Origin: Balneolaceae bacterium
Lineage (GTDB): Bacteria > Bacteroidota > Rhodothermia > Balneolales > Balneolaceae
Direction: 5' to 3'
Length of the DNA: 64,000 nt
NCBI GenBank assembly: GCA_006969905.1
Contig: CP030887.1
Coordinates: 2,530,730 to 2,594,729 of the forward strand
Part shown: piece by piece, positions 17,197-25,346 of the stretch
Layout of the letters: every line of letters starts with the position of its first letter
How positions within the stretch are numbered: position 1 is the stretch's first letter
The notes under the pieces: generated by a model
The model's database searches: none
What the model was told of the DNA's origin: nothing
Seen by the model: the letters and a program-made list of their open reading frames with translations, nothing else
Made by a program: the position numbers and the translations under genes

Positions 17197-18774
17197 ATGG
17201 CCGAATCTCAAACTCCAAATCAGGGTGAAGCAGTAAAGAAGAAAACCTTTTTCGATCGCTTTCTGGATGGAATTGAATATGCAGGTAATAAACTGCCTGA
17301 TCCGGCCATTTTATTTCTTTTACTACTGGGGATAGTATGGTTACTGTCTTTGATTTTATCGCCCTTTGATTTTGGTGAGATTGACCCTCGCTCTGGAGAA
17401 GCCCTTAAAGTTATAAACTTACTCACCGGTGCTCAGTTGGCGAACTTTTTAGCCACTATGGTAAATACCTTTATCACTTTTGCACCGCTGGGTATTGTAT
17501 TGGTTGCTATTCTGGGTGTAGGTGTAGCTGAGCATTCAGGATATATAAATACAGCACTTAAATACGTGCTTAGCTTTACACCAAAAATGCTGCTAACTCC
17601 GGTACTTATTTTAGTAGCTATTGTAAGCCATACCGCTGCCGATGCCGGTTATGTATTGGTTATACCCCTTGGGGGAGTAATATTCTACGCTGCGGGTAGA
17701 CACCCACTGGCAGGTATCGCCGCAGCTTTTGCAGGTGTTTCAGGTGGCTTTAGTGCTAATTTCATTCCCTCAGGAATAGATCCGCTTATCCAAGGATTTA
17801 CACAGTCTGCGGCACAGATTATTAATCCTGAAATGATGTTAAATCCACTGAATAACTGGTTTTTTACTAGTGCCTCCAGCATTTTAATTATAGTAGTAGG
17901 TTGGTATATAACCGATCGGATTATTGAGCCAAGACTCCAAAAAGTAGAACTGGATGATGATATAGAAATACAATCCGCAGATGACCTCGGAAATATTTCA
18001 GATAGGGAAAAGAAGGCATTCTGGGCAGCTACCGGAGTAATGTTTGCCGGCTTGGTGGGACTTTTTCTTTGGGTATTCCCAACAGATTCGGCAATGCGTT
18101 CTCCGGATGGTGAGATTACTGCATTTGCGGCCCCTTTGATGCAGTCTATTGTACCGCTAATCTTCTTGATGTTTTGGGTCCCGGGTTTGCTTTACGGATA
18201 CCTCTCAGGAGCGTATTCAAAATCAAAAGACATTATTGATGGAATGAGTAAGTCGATGGGGGATATGTCTTATTACATTGTAATGGCCTTCTTTTGTGCG
18301 CTATTTATTGATGCTTTTGCCAAATCAAACATTGGAGTATTAATTGCTTTAAAAGGAGCTCACTATTTACAAGCACTGGACCTTCCCGGGCAGGTGACTA
18401 TAGTAGGTATTGTCATTTTAACCGCTTTTGTAAATCTCCTGGTAGGTTCAGCTTCAGCAAAATGGGCATTGATAAGCCCGATTTTTGTACCGATGCTAAT
18501 GGGGCTTGGTATTTCCCCGGATCTTACACAGGCAGCTTACAGGGTAGGGGATTCTGTTTCAAACATTATTACGCCATTGATGCCTTACTTCCCATTAGTG
18601 GTGGTTTTCTGTCAACGCTATGTTAAGAAAACAGGTATAGGCACTCTTGTGTCAGTTATGCTGCCATACTCCATTGTATTCCTGGTTACATGGACGATAT
18701 TCCTGCTTATATATTGGTACTTAGGAATTCCACTGGGTTTACAGGCTTCCTATACTTACCCGTCTGGAATGTAG
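17197..18774 (+). CDS. AbgT-family transporter
   Basis: 525 aa with about 11-13 hydrophobic segments. The N-terminal FLDGIEYAGNKLPDPAILF and the conserved VSHTAADAGYVLVIPLGG, FANFIPSG-like (SANFIPSGIDPL) and VGSASAKWALISPIFVPM motifs define the AbgT family. Members import p-aminobenzoyl-glutamate or export antifolates using the ion gradient; which applies here cannot be told. No folate-related gene is adjacent. It is 87 bp downstream of the histidine kinase. Confidence 0.88.
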   Translation: MAESQTPNQGEAVKKKTFFDRFLDGIEYAGNKLPDPAILFLLLLGIVWLLSLILSPFDFGEIDPRSGEALKVINLLTGAQLANFLATMVNTFITFAPLGIVLVAILGVGVAEHSGYINTALKYVLSFTPKMLLTPVLILVAIVSHTAADAGYVLVIPLGGVIFYAAGRHPLAGIAAAFAGVSGGFSANFIPSGIDPLIQGFTQSAAQIINPEMMLNPLNNWFFTSASSILIIVVGWYITDRIIEPRLQKVELDDDIEIQSADDLGNISDREKKAFWAATGVMFAGLVGLFLWVFPTDSAMRSPDGEITAFAAPLMQSIVPLIFLMFWVPGLLYGYLSGAYSKSKDIIDGMSKSMGDMSYYIVMAFFCALFIDAFAKSNIGVLIALKGAHYLQALDLPGQVTIVGIVILTAFVNLLVGSASAKWALISPIFVPMLMGLGISPDLTQAAYRVGDSVSNIITPLMPYFPLVVVFCQRYVKKTGIGTLVSVMLPYSIVFLVTWTIFLLIYWYLGIPLGLQASYTYPSGM

Positions 18775-18792
18775 TATTTAAAAATACTTTTT
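18773..18792 (+). terminator. Weak AT-rich terminator after the AbgT gene
   Basis: AGTATT / AATACT stem of six pairs with a TAAA loop, overlapping the stop codon and followed by TTTT. It is weak, but its position fits the end of the AbgT transcript. Confidence 0.4.
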
Positions 18793-18952
18793 AGACTAAA
18801 TACTCATAGAGCTGGGTTCAGATTTTGTTTCAAATCAAGTATAGTTTTGCATGGGATCATGCACAACTTTTTGGCTCTTTACTTTTCTTAGATAGCCTCA
18901 GGTACATTTTTTAACACTTAAAGAAGGGAAAAAAACAAAAAGAAATATTGCA

Positions 18953-18979
18953 TATATAAAGTATACCTAGCATATTGAG
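18953..18979. promoter_or_regulatory. Candidate operator: three 9-bp units, receptor operon
   Basis: TATATAAAG, TATACCTAG and CATATTGAG lie end to end, 49 bp before the TonB-receptor start. The central unit matches the central unit of two other sites in the locus (41203-41229 and 49556-49582). The GntR/LacI-hybrid regulator encoded at 40034-41176 is the obvious candidate binder. This is inference from position and similarity. Confidence 0.6.
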
Positions 18980-18989
18980 CATGTTATTT

Positions 18990-19000
18990 GAAAGCGCTTC
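18990..19000. promoter_or_regulatory. AAGCGCTT palindrome before the TonB receptor
   Basis: GAAAGCGCTTC is a near-perfect palindrome with an 8-bp perfect core (18992-18999), ending 28 bp before the start codon. CG-centred palindromes of this kind are typical LacI-family operators. A related site (AAAAGCGCTCTTTT) lies at the same distance from the mannonate oxidoreductase gene. Confidence 0.45.
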
Positions 19001-19027
19001 TATAACTCAGCAAAGGAAAAAGGATCG

Positions 19028-21868
19028 GTGATAGTTTTGTCTCAATACTTCGGTTTTAAATCTTTTAAAAAATATCTGACAACTGGCTTATTTGCTCTGC
19101 TTCCCATTTTAGGTCTCAACGCTCAAAGCCCTGGCACTATAGAAGGGACTGTTCTAGACTCATTATCCGGGGAAGTTATTATTGGTGCCAATATTTTTAT
19201 TTCAGATTTAGGAAGAGGTGATGCCACAGATGTCGATGGCAAATATTCTATCAGAAGTGTCCCGGTGGGTACGTATAGGTTAACCGTTTCTTATTTAGGT
19301 TATGCTACAAAAAACATTACCGCTGAAGTTGGTTCTGGCGAGCTTCTTGTCCTTGATATAGTTTTGTCTCCGAACATTATACAAGGTGAAGAGATCACAG
19401 TGCTTGCCCAGGCTGCTGGACAGATAGCAGCCCTTAAACAGCAAATGGAGTCCAACACCATTGTTAATGTAGTTTCAAAAGAAAGATTGAACGAGCTACC
19501 CGATCAAAATGCTGCGGAATCTGTTGCCAGGTTACCAGGTGTTTCAGTTCAAAGGGATGCAGGAGAAGCTTCGAAAGTAGTTGTAAGGGGATTATCTCCC
19601 AGATTTAATTCAATTACCGTTAATGGTGTAAGGTTACCCTCAAGTGGAAATGATCGTTCAGTTGATTTGAGCTTATTGCCATCGGATGTATTAGATGGTA
19701 TTGAAGTTTTTAAAGCACTTACCCCGGATAAAGACGGTGATGCTGTTGGGGGAACGGTTAACCTTCTTGTAAAAAGAGCACCTGATGGATTCAAGAGTAC
19801 TAGTAGCATTGAAACAGGTTATAATGACATACGATCGGAATTTGGTCAGTATAAAATTCAAACTAACGGAAGTAATAGGTTTTTTAATGACAAATTAGGC
19901 ATCCTTTTATCGGGAAGTATTCAAAGAGTAAACCGCTCTTCAGAATTATTTGATGATGATGCTATTGAAGAGCAAAGTGATTCTGTTCTAATTACAGAAA
20001 ACTTAAACTTTACCGATAACCGAGAAATTAGGGATAGGTATGGACTAAGTGCCAGTATTGATTATAAGATAAATGAAGGAAATAATTTGTTTTTTTCATC
20101 GCTGTTTGGGAGAACAAATCGTGATGAAGTCAGATACAGAAAAAGGTTTAGGGTAGGTAATAATAGAACAGAGTATGATTCCAGGGATCGAGAACGATTT
20201 GAGGCTATATACACAAATTCTTTAGGGGGTCGTCACAATTGGAATTTGATAGAATTGGATTGGCAGTCTTCGTACTCATTCACATTGGGGAAAACACCAT
20301 ACTCTAATTATGCGAGATTTATAGAAAGAGGGTCCTTAGGAACTCTTTTGGATGACACTAATCCCGATAGTGTAGTTGCTGCTGCTACCGATAATCTTGA
20401 TGAGACTTTTTTCCAGTATGGAACATTTAATACGAACAGAAGAACAGAGGATGACCTCACTTTAGCTCTGAATACGAAATTGAAATTTGATCTGACAGAA
20501 AAGATTAACGGGTATTTTAAATTTGGAGGAAAGTATATAGCTAAATCCAAGTTTGTGGATGAAGATGAAATCAGAACCGACTTTGGAGTTACAGACGGGA
20601 TAGGGCGGGCCAACCCGGATGAATTCGATCTTACAGATGAAGATCAAATAGCGATCAGTAATTTTCTGAATCCTGATTATGAATCACCGGACATTAAAGG
20701 AAGGTATCAAATACCGGTAGCTTTGGATCATAAGATGTTAGCTTCTTTTTACGATCGATTCAAATCATTCTATGATCCCAATAGATTTATTGACCTAACT
20801 GATTATTCAGCATCAGAAGCTGTTTCCGCTGTATATGCAATGGGAGAACTGAACATTGGTGATAGGTTCTCAATTATACCCGGTTTTCGATATGAATATA
20901 CTGACAATTCCTATGACGGTAATTTTGGAAAACTGAGTAATAATTTAGGAAGAACAGGTATTATCTCTGATACAACGGGTGGGCAATCTTATGGAGAGTT
21001 CTTACCACAGGTACATGTCAGGATAAAAGTTCTTGAAGGCGTAGATATTCGTTTTGCGTACACTCACAGTTTATCAAGACCTAATTATAGTAATCTGGTA
21101 CCTTTTGAAAACATAAATGAAAATACACAAATTGTACTAAGAGGTAATCCAAATCTTATTCATTCAACGGCTGTTAATTACGATGCATTCCTTTCCCTGT
21201 ATAAAAACAGTATCGGATATTTTTCTGTTGGCTTTTTCTATAAAGAGCTTGAAAATATAGACTACATACTAAGGACAAGAATACAAGGAGGACAATTCGA
21301 TAGCTATCAGCTTATCTCACCTGTAAATGCAGAAGGTACTTCTACCGTAAAAGGTATGGAATTTGATCTTCAGACAGATTTTAGATTTTTGCCCAAGCCC
21401 TTAAATGGATTAATACTCTCTACAAATGTAGCTTTTATTGAATCAGAAACATTTTTCCCAATCTTACTAATTGGTGATAGAAGCCCTGATCCGCCATTTA
21501 GACCAGTTTTAATTGATACGGTTCGGTCCGGGCGGTTACCTGGCCAGCCTGATCTGACCGCAGCATTTACTATTGGCTATGAAGTAGGGCTTTTTTCAGC
21601 AAGGCTTTCGCTTTCTTACCAGCAGGCAATAATTGAAGATGTAGCAGTTACATCATTTACAGATCAACTTTCAGATGGATTTAGTTTTTGGGATTTCAGG
21701 TTAAATCAATCATTTAAAAGTCTTCCTGGGTTAACATTCTTTGTGAATATGAATAATGTTACGAGTGAGAGTGAACGCGAATTTCTAGGATCGGGTGATG
21801 ATTCCAGAAACACAAGAGACTTCAGTTATGGCTTCACAGCAAGTACAGGGGTGAAATTTAAATTTTAA
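19028..21868 (+). CDS. TonB-dependent receptor with carboxypeptidase-regulatory-like domain
   Basis: 946 aa. GTG start preceded by AAAGGAAAAAGGATCG. Signal peptide to about residue 33 (FALLPILGLNAQS). Residues ~36-115 are a CarboxypepD_reg-like beta-sandwich (IEGTVLDSLSGEVIIGANIF, DVDGKYSIRSVPVGTYRLTV). The plug domain (~135-250) has LPDQNAAESVARLPGVSV and VVRGLSPRFNSITVNG, and the rest is the outer-membrane beta-barrel ending in FTASTGVKFKF. It should import oligosaccharides across the outer membrane at the expense of TonB/ExbBD. No SusD gene follows; the partner position is taken by the beta-helix protein at 21912. It is the first gene of the glycan operon, behind two candidate operators. 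Confidence 0.9.
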   Translation: MIVLSQYFGFKSFKKYLTTGLFALLPILGLNAQSPGTIEGTVLDSLSGEVIIGANIFISDLGRGDATDVDGKYSIRSVPVGTYRLTVSYLGYATKNITAEVGSGELLVLDIVLSPNIIQGEEITVLAQAAGQIAALKQQMESNTIVNVVSKERLNELPDQNAAESVARLPGVSVQRDAGEASKVVVRGLSPRFNSITVNGVRLPSSGNDRSVDLSLLPSDVLDGIEVFKALTPDKDGDAVGGTVNLLVKRAPDGFKSTSSIETGYNDIRSEFGQYKIQTNGSNRFFNDKLGILLSGSIQRVNRSSELFDDDAIEEQSDSVLITENLNFTDNREIRDRYGLSASIDYKINEGNNLFFSSLFGRTNRDEVRYRKRFRVGNNRTEYDSRDRERFEAIYTNSLGGRHNWNLIELDWQSSYSFTLGKTPYSNYARFIERGSLGTLLDDTNPDSVVAAATDNLDETFFQYGTFNTNRRTEDDLTLALNTKLKFDLTEKINGYFKFGGKYIAKSKFVDEDEIRTDFGVTDGIGRANPDEFDLTDEDQIAISNFLNPDYESPDIKGRYQIPVALDHKMLASFYDRFKSFYDPNRFIDLTDYSASEAVSAVYAMGELNIGDRFSIIPGFRYEYTDNSYDGNFGKLSNNLGRTGIISDTTGGQSYGEFLPQVHVRIKVLEGVDIRFAYTHSLSRPNYSNLVPFENINENTQIVLRGNPNLIHSTAVNYDAFLSLYKNSIGYFSVGFFYKELENIDYILRTRIQGGQFDSYQLISPVNAEGTSTVKGMEFDLQTDFRFLPKPLNGLILSTNVAFIESETFFPILLIGDRSPDPPFRPVLIDTVRSGRLPGQPDLTAAFTIGYEVGLFSARLSLSYQQAIIEDVAVTSFTDQLSDGFSFWDFRLNQSFKSLPGLTFFVNMNNVTSESEREFLGSGDDSRNTRDFSYGFTASTGVKFKF

Positions 21869-21911
21869 TAATCCACATTTGATAAAAATGTGATAACCAA
21901 AACAAAAAAAC

Positions 21912-23465
21912 ATGGAAATAAAAAAAGATACAAAGCACAAAGTAGGTAAAACTGTACAATGCTTTAGCGTTTTCTTGTTGCTTGCATTTATTGCGACAAC
22001 TAGCATTAACGCGCAAAGAACAGTTATGGTAGAGGAAGGTGTAGGAACACTTAATGACGCAATATCCAGTGATACTACTGCAACAGGAGAAAGAGTAGAT
22101 TCAAGTACTGTTTATGTATTGTCGAGCGGAGGAACATACTTGTTGGATGGAAGCATTCAACACAGAGACTTTCATCTAACTATAGTTGCGGAAGATGACG
22201 CTGCCGAAAAGCCTATGTTAATCCCAGCTGTTGATAATGGCGGAGAATCATCCCGTGCATTTCGTCCTAGGGGTAGCTTAACCTTAAAGGGCCTATATGT
22301 TACTAATGAGGATGAACTGGGTGGAGTAAATGACAGGATTATTCGAATTAGTTCGGATGATGTTACTATCAGTATTGATGATACTCATCTGGACAAGTCC
22401 AGTCAGTCAGCTTTTAGGGTTGATGGTGAAAATGTAAATATCTTTTTGACTAATTCTACTGTTAGTAACATTGGATTTACAAGTAGCCCGGATAATGGTC
22501 GGGGTGTAGATGACAGAGGTAATGATATTGATACTCTTTGGCTCGAAAATAATACTTTTTATAATCTAACAAGTCAGGTACTAAGAGATGATGGTGGTAT
22601 CATTAAGTATGCCTATATAAACCAGAATACCATGGTAAATATTGGTAAGAATGGAGCAGTAGAATTTGGATCGGTTGTAGAAGCGCACTTCACCAACAAT
22701 ATGGTATACAATGGCTCTTTTTATGGATATGACAACGATGATGATCCAATTGCTGTGGTAAGCCTGGATTCATTATCAGAAAATGATATTTCAGAATTCG
22801 GAGCTCAAAGCTTTACACTAAACAATAATAATTTCTATACATCGCCAGATGTTGTAAGTGCATATCCTGATACGGTAGAACAGGCAGTTACCTATAATGC
22901 AACAGTGCAGGCATATGTAACAGAGCAGGGAAGTGCACCTACTAATCTAAATGAAGCTGTTGTATTTACTGATGGACCTGCACAACCTGCAAATGTTGTT
23001 ACTGCTTTTTGGGCACTATCAGAAGACCCACCTTCCTTCCCAACAGCTGGTGAGCCATTTGATTTTGGGTACGCAGGGACATTCTCTTCCAGCACTGGTG
23101 GTGATGAAGGCCAGCAAATTGGTTCATTATTCTGGCATGGTGGAATTTTCATTAGTAATGAAGATGAAAGTTTAGCGGATACTCCAACTGCATTTCAGTT
23201 GAAAGGAAATTACCCGAATCCATTTAACCCATCTACCAACATTGCATTTGATCTTAATGAGCCTTCAGAAGTAAGTGTGGATGTGTACAGCATAGTGGGT
23301 CAAAAAGTGATGACTATACCTGCTCAGCGAATGAGTGCAGGGCAAAATCAAAGCATTTTGCTCGATGCATCCGGTCTTGCATCCGGTATTTATATTTACA
23401 GGGTTACTGCAAGAACTGCCAGTAATGTTATGGTGAATACCGGTAGAATGACACTTATTAAATAA
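21912..23465 (+). CDS. Secreted beta-helix protein with C-terminal (T9SS-type) sorting domain
   Basis: 517 aa. Signal peptide to about residue 34 (CFSVFLLLAFIATTSINA). Residues ~40-330 show the short repeating beta-strands of a right-handed parallel beta-helix (VNIFLTNSTVSNIGFTS, IDTLWLENNTFYNL, IKYAYINQNTMVNIG, VEAHFTNNMVYNG), as in chondroitinase-B/pectate-lyase-like folds. I see no convincing catalytic Lys/Arg pair. Residues ~430-517 carry the sorting module NYPNPFNPSTNIAFDL ending in GIYIYRVTA and a basic tail. The protein is probably displayed on the cell surface and binds or cuts the glycan before uptake by the receptor 43 bp upstream. It could replace SusD functionally; that is inference. 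Confidence 0.84.
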   Translation: MEIKKDTKHKVGKTVQCFSVFLLLAFIATTSINAQRTVMVEEGVGTLNDAISSDTTATGERVDSSTVYVLSSGGTYLLDGSIQHRDFHLTIVAEDDAAEKPMLIPAVDNGGESSRAFRPRGSLTLKGLYVTNEDELGGVNDRIIRISSDDVTISIDDTHLDKSSQSAFRVDGENVNIFLTNSTVSNIGFTSSPDNGRGVDDRGNDIDTLWLENNTFYNLTSQVLRDDGGIIKYAYINQNTMVNIGKNGAVEFGSVVEAHFTNNMVYNGSFYGYDNDDDPIAVVSLDSLSENDISEFGAQSFTLNNNNFYTSPDVVSAYPDTVEQAVTYNATVQAYVTEQGSAPTNLNEAVVFTDGPAQPANVVTAFWALSEDPPSFPTAGEPFDFGYAGTFSSSTGGDEGQQIGSLFWHGGIFISNEDESLADTPTAFQLKGNYPNPFNPSTNIAFDLNEPSEVSVDVYSIVGQKVMTIPAQRMSAGQNQSILLDASGLASGIYIYRVTARTASNVMVNTGRMTLIK

Positions 23466-23488
23466 GTTTTTAAAGCATAACACCAATT

Positions 23489-23519
23489 GGAGAACCGGTG
23501 AAACGGTTCTCCTTTTTTT
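23489..23519 (+). terminator. Strong intrinsic terminator within the glycan arm
   Basis: GGAGAACCG / CGGTTCTCC, a perfect 9-bp stem with a GTGAAA loop, followed by seven T residues. It lies between the beta-helix gene and the first GH2 gene, so surface-protein transcripts can be made in excess over the enzyme genes. Confidence 0.9.
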
Positions 23520-23539
23520 AATTCAACTTTTCAGTTGCC

Positions 23540-25345
23540 GTGAAGTTTTTATATCGCTACTCTTTTTTCCTGCTACTCAGTGTTTTATTCATTCAAAGCT
23601 CTCAAGCTCAATACAATAGCCTTGTTGAGAACATTTATGACAGGGAAAGAATAGACCTAAATGGTACATGGAAATTCTTGTTAGACCCTATGGAAACAGG
23701 GATTATAAAGAGAAAGTACCGGAGAGATTTTCCGGCTGATGAAGTTGCTAAACTAAATGAAGGCCCTCTGATTGAATATGAGTGGGACTCATCATGGGAT
23801 ATACAAGTCCCGGGAGACTGGAACAGCCAATACAAAGAACTGGAATGGTATGAAGGTTTAGCCTGGTACCGGAAAAAGTTTGAGGCTAAAAAGGAAACAG
23901 GCTTTAGATACTTCCTGTATTTCGAAGCAGTCAATTATAAAAGTGATGTATATCTGAATGGCGAAAAACTGGGGATGCACGAAGGAGGCTTCACACCTTT
24001 TCAGTTTGAAATTACCGACAAAATAAAGTCCGTAAACTCATTAGTACTCTCGGTAGATAATAAAAGAGTAACCGATGGTATTCCCGCTGCCGATTTTGAC
24101 TGGTGGAATTACGGAGGCATTACCAGGCCGGTCTGGGTAATTAAAGTACCCAATGAGTTTATCGAAGAATACACTTTTGAATATGATGGGGAAAAAATAA
24201 ACGGAAGTGTTGTCCTAAACTCAGCTTCTACAGGGAAAAAGAAAATTAGGATTGAAATCCCGGAGCTTAGGATCAAGGAAACTGTTGAAACAGATAAAAA
24301 TGGTTATGCGGAGTTCGTATTCTCTCCCCAAAAAATAACTACATGGTCGCCAACGAACCCTAAACGTTATGAAGTATCAGTTTCTACGAGTAATGATAAA
24401 GTCTCCGAGTTAATTGGTTTCAGAACCATCGAAACCAAAGAAACAGAAATACTTTTAAACGGAGAGTCTGTTTTTCTTCGAGGCATTTGCTTGCATGAAG
24501 AAGCCATTGGCAAACCTACACGCACATTAAACTGGGAAACGGCTGAAGAGTTATTGCTTTCAGCTAAAGGAATGAATGCTAATTTCGTAAGACTGGCTCA
24601 TTATCCCCATACTGAAAAAATGACTCGTCTTGCTGATAGCTTGGGGTTAATGGTATGGAGTGAAATTCCTGTGTACTGGGAAGACATGGATTATAAAAAC
24701 CCTAAAACCCTTGCACTAGGGAAGCAGATGATAACTACCAATTATAAAAGAGATAAGAACCGTGCATCTATCATAATCTGGAGTATCGCTAATGAAACCC
24801 CAATTACAGATCATAGAAATGCCTTTCTGAAAGAATTGATTACAACGGTTCGCGAGAATGATCAAACACGACTGGTTTCAGCGGCTCTTAAAGTCTCTCA
24901 TGATGGTGGGGTTAAAAACATTGACGATCCACTAGGTAAATATCTTGATGTACTTTCGATAAACCAGTATGTGGGCTGGTACGGCAATGATTATCCGGAT
25001 AAAATTACAGATGTGGAGTGGGAATCGAACTACAACAAGCCGATGCTTTTAAGTGAATTCGGAGCAGGAGCACTTGCAGGAAATTATGGCGATAGAATGA
25101 CCCGCTGGACTGAAGAATTCCAGGCATATTTCATAGATGAAACCATGAAGATGGGAACATCTATTCCATTCTTAAGAGGAACAATGCCGTGGGTACTCAA
25201 AGATTTCCGAACGCCGAGAAGATATCACGGAGCATTTCAAAACTACTGGAACCGAAAAGGGTTTATAGATGAGAATGGCGTTCATAAACAAGCATACGAT
25301 GTGCTCAAAAACTGGTATATAAAAATAGAGGACGAGGCTAATTGA
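23540..25345 (+). CDS. Exported GH2 beta-glucuronidase
   Basis: 601 aa with a signal peptide (FFLLLSVLFIQSSQAQ), GTG start. GH2 layout: N-terminal sugar-binding jelly roll (~30-200, GDWNSQYKELEWYEGLAWYR), immunoglobulin-like domain (~200-300) and (beta/alpha)8 barrel. The acid/base is Glu419 in IIIWSIANETP and the nucleophile Glu506 in MLLSEFGAGAL. Asn571-Arg-Lys573 (NYWNRKG) matches the N-x-K motif that binds the uronate carboxylate in beta-glucuronidases and is missing from beta-galactosidases. It should release glucuronic acid from oligosaccharide ends outside the cytoplasm. Its stop is 1 bp from the next ATG, implying translational coupling. Confidence 0.87.
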   Translation: MKFLYRYSFFLLLSVLFIQSSQAQYNSLVENIYDRERIDLNGTWKFLLDPMETGIIKRKYRRDFPADEVAKLNEGPLIEYEWDSSWDIQVPGDWNSQYKELEWYEGLAWYRKKFEAKKETGFRYFLYFEAVNYKSDVYLNGEKLGMHEGGFTPFQFEITDKIKSVNSLVLSVDNKRVTDGIPAADFDWWNYGGITRPVWVIKVPNEFIEEYTFEYDGEKINGSVVLNSASTGKKKIRIEIPELRIKETVETDKNGYAEFVFSPQKITTWSPTNPKRYEVSVSTSNDKVSELIGFRTIETKETEILLNGESVFLRGICLHEEAIGKPTRTLNWETAEELLLSAKGMNANFVRLAHYPHTEKMTRLADSLGLMVWSEIPVYWEDMDYKNPKTLALGKQMITTNYKRDKNRASIIIWSIANETPITDHRNAFLKELITTVRENDQTRLVSAALKVSHDGGVKNIDDPLGKYLDVLSINQYVGWYGNDYPDKITDVEWESNYNKPMLLSEFGAGALAGNYGDRMTRWTEEFQAYFIDETMKMGTSIPFLRGTMPWVLKDFRTPRRYHGAFQNYWNRKGFIDENGVHKQAYDVLKNWYIKIEDEAN

Positions 25346-25346
25346 T

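Noticed and set aside
23540-25345. GH2 as a beta-galactosidase
   Set aside because: The N-x-K uronate clamp (Asn571, Lys573) and SEFGAGA nucleophile context fit beta-glucuronidase.
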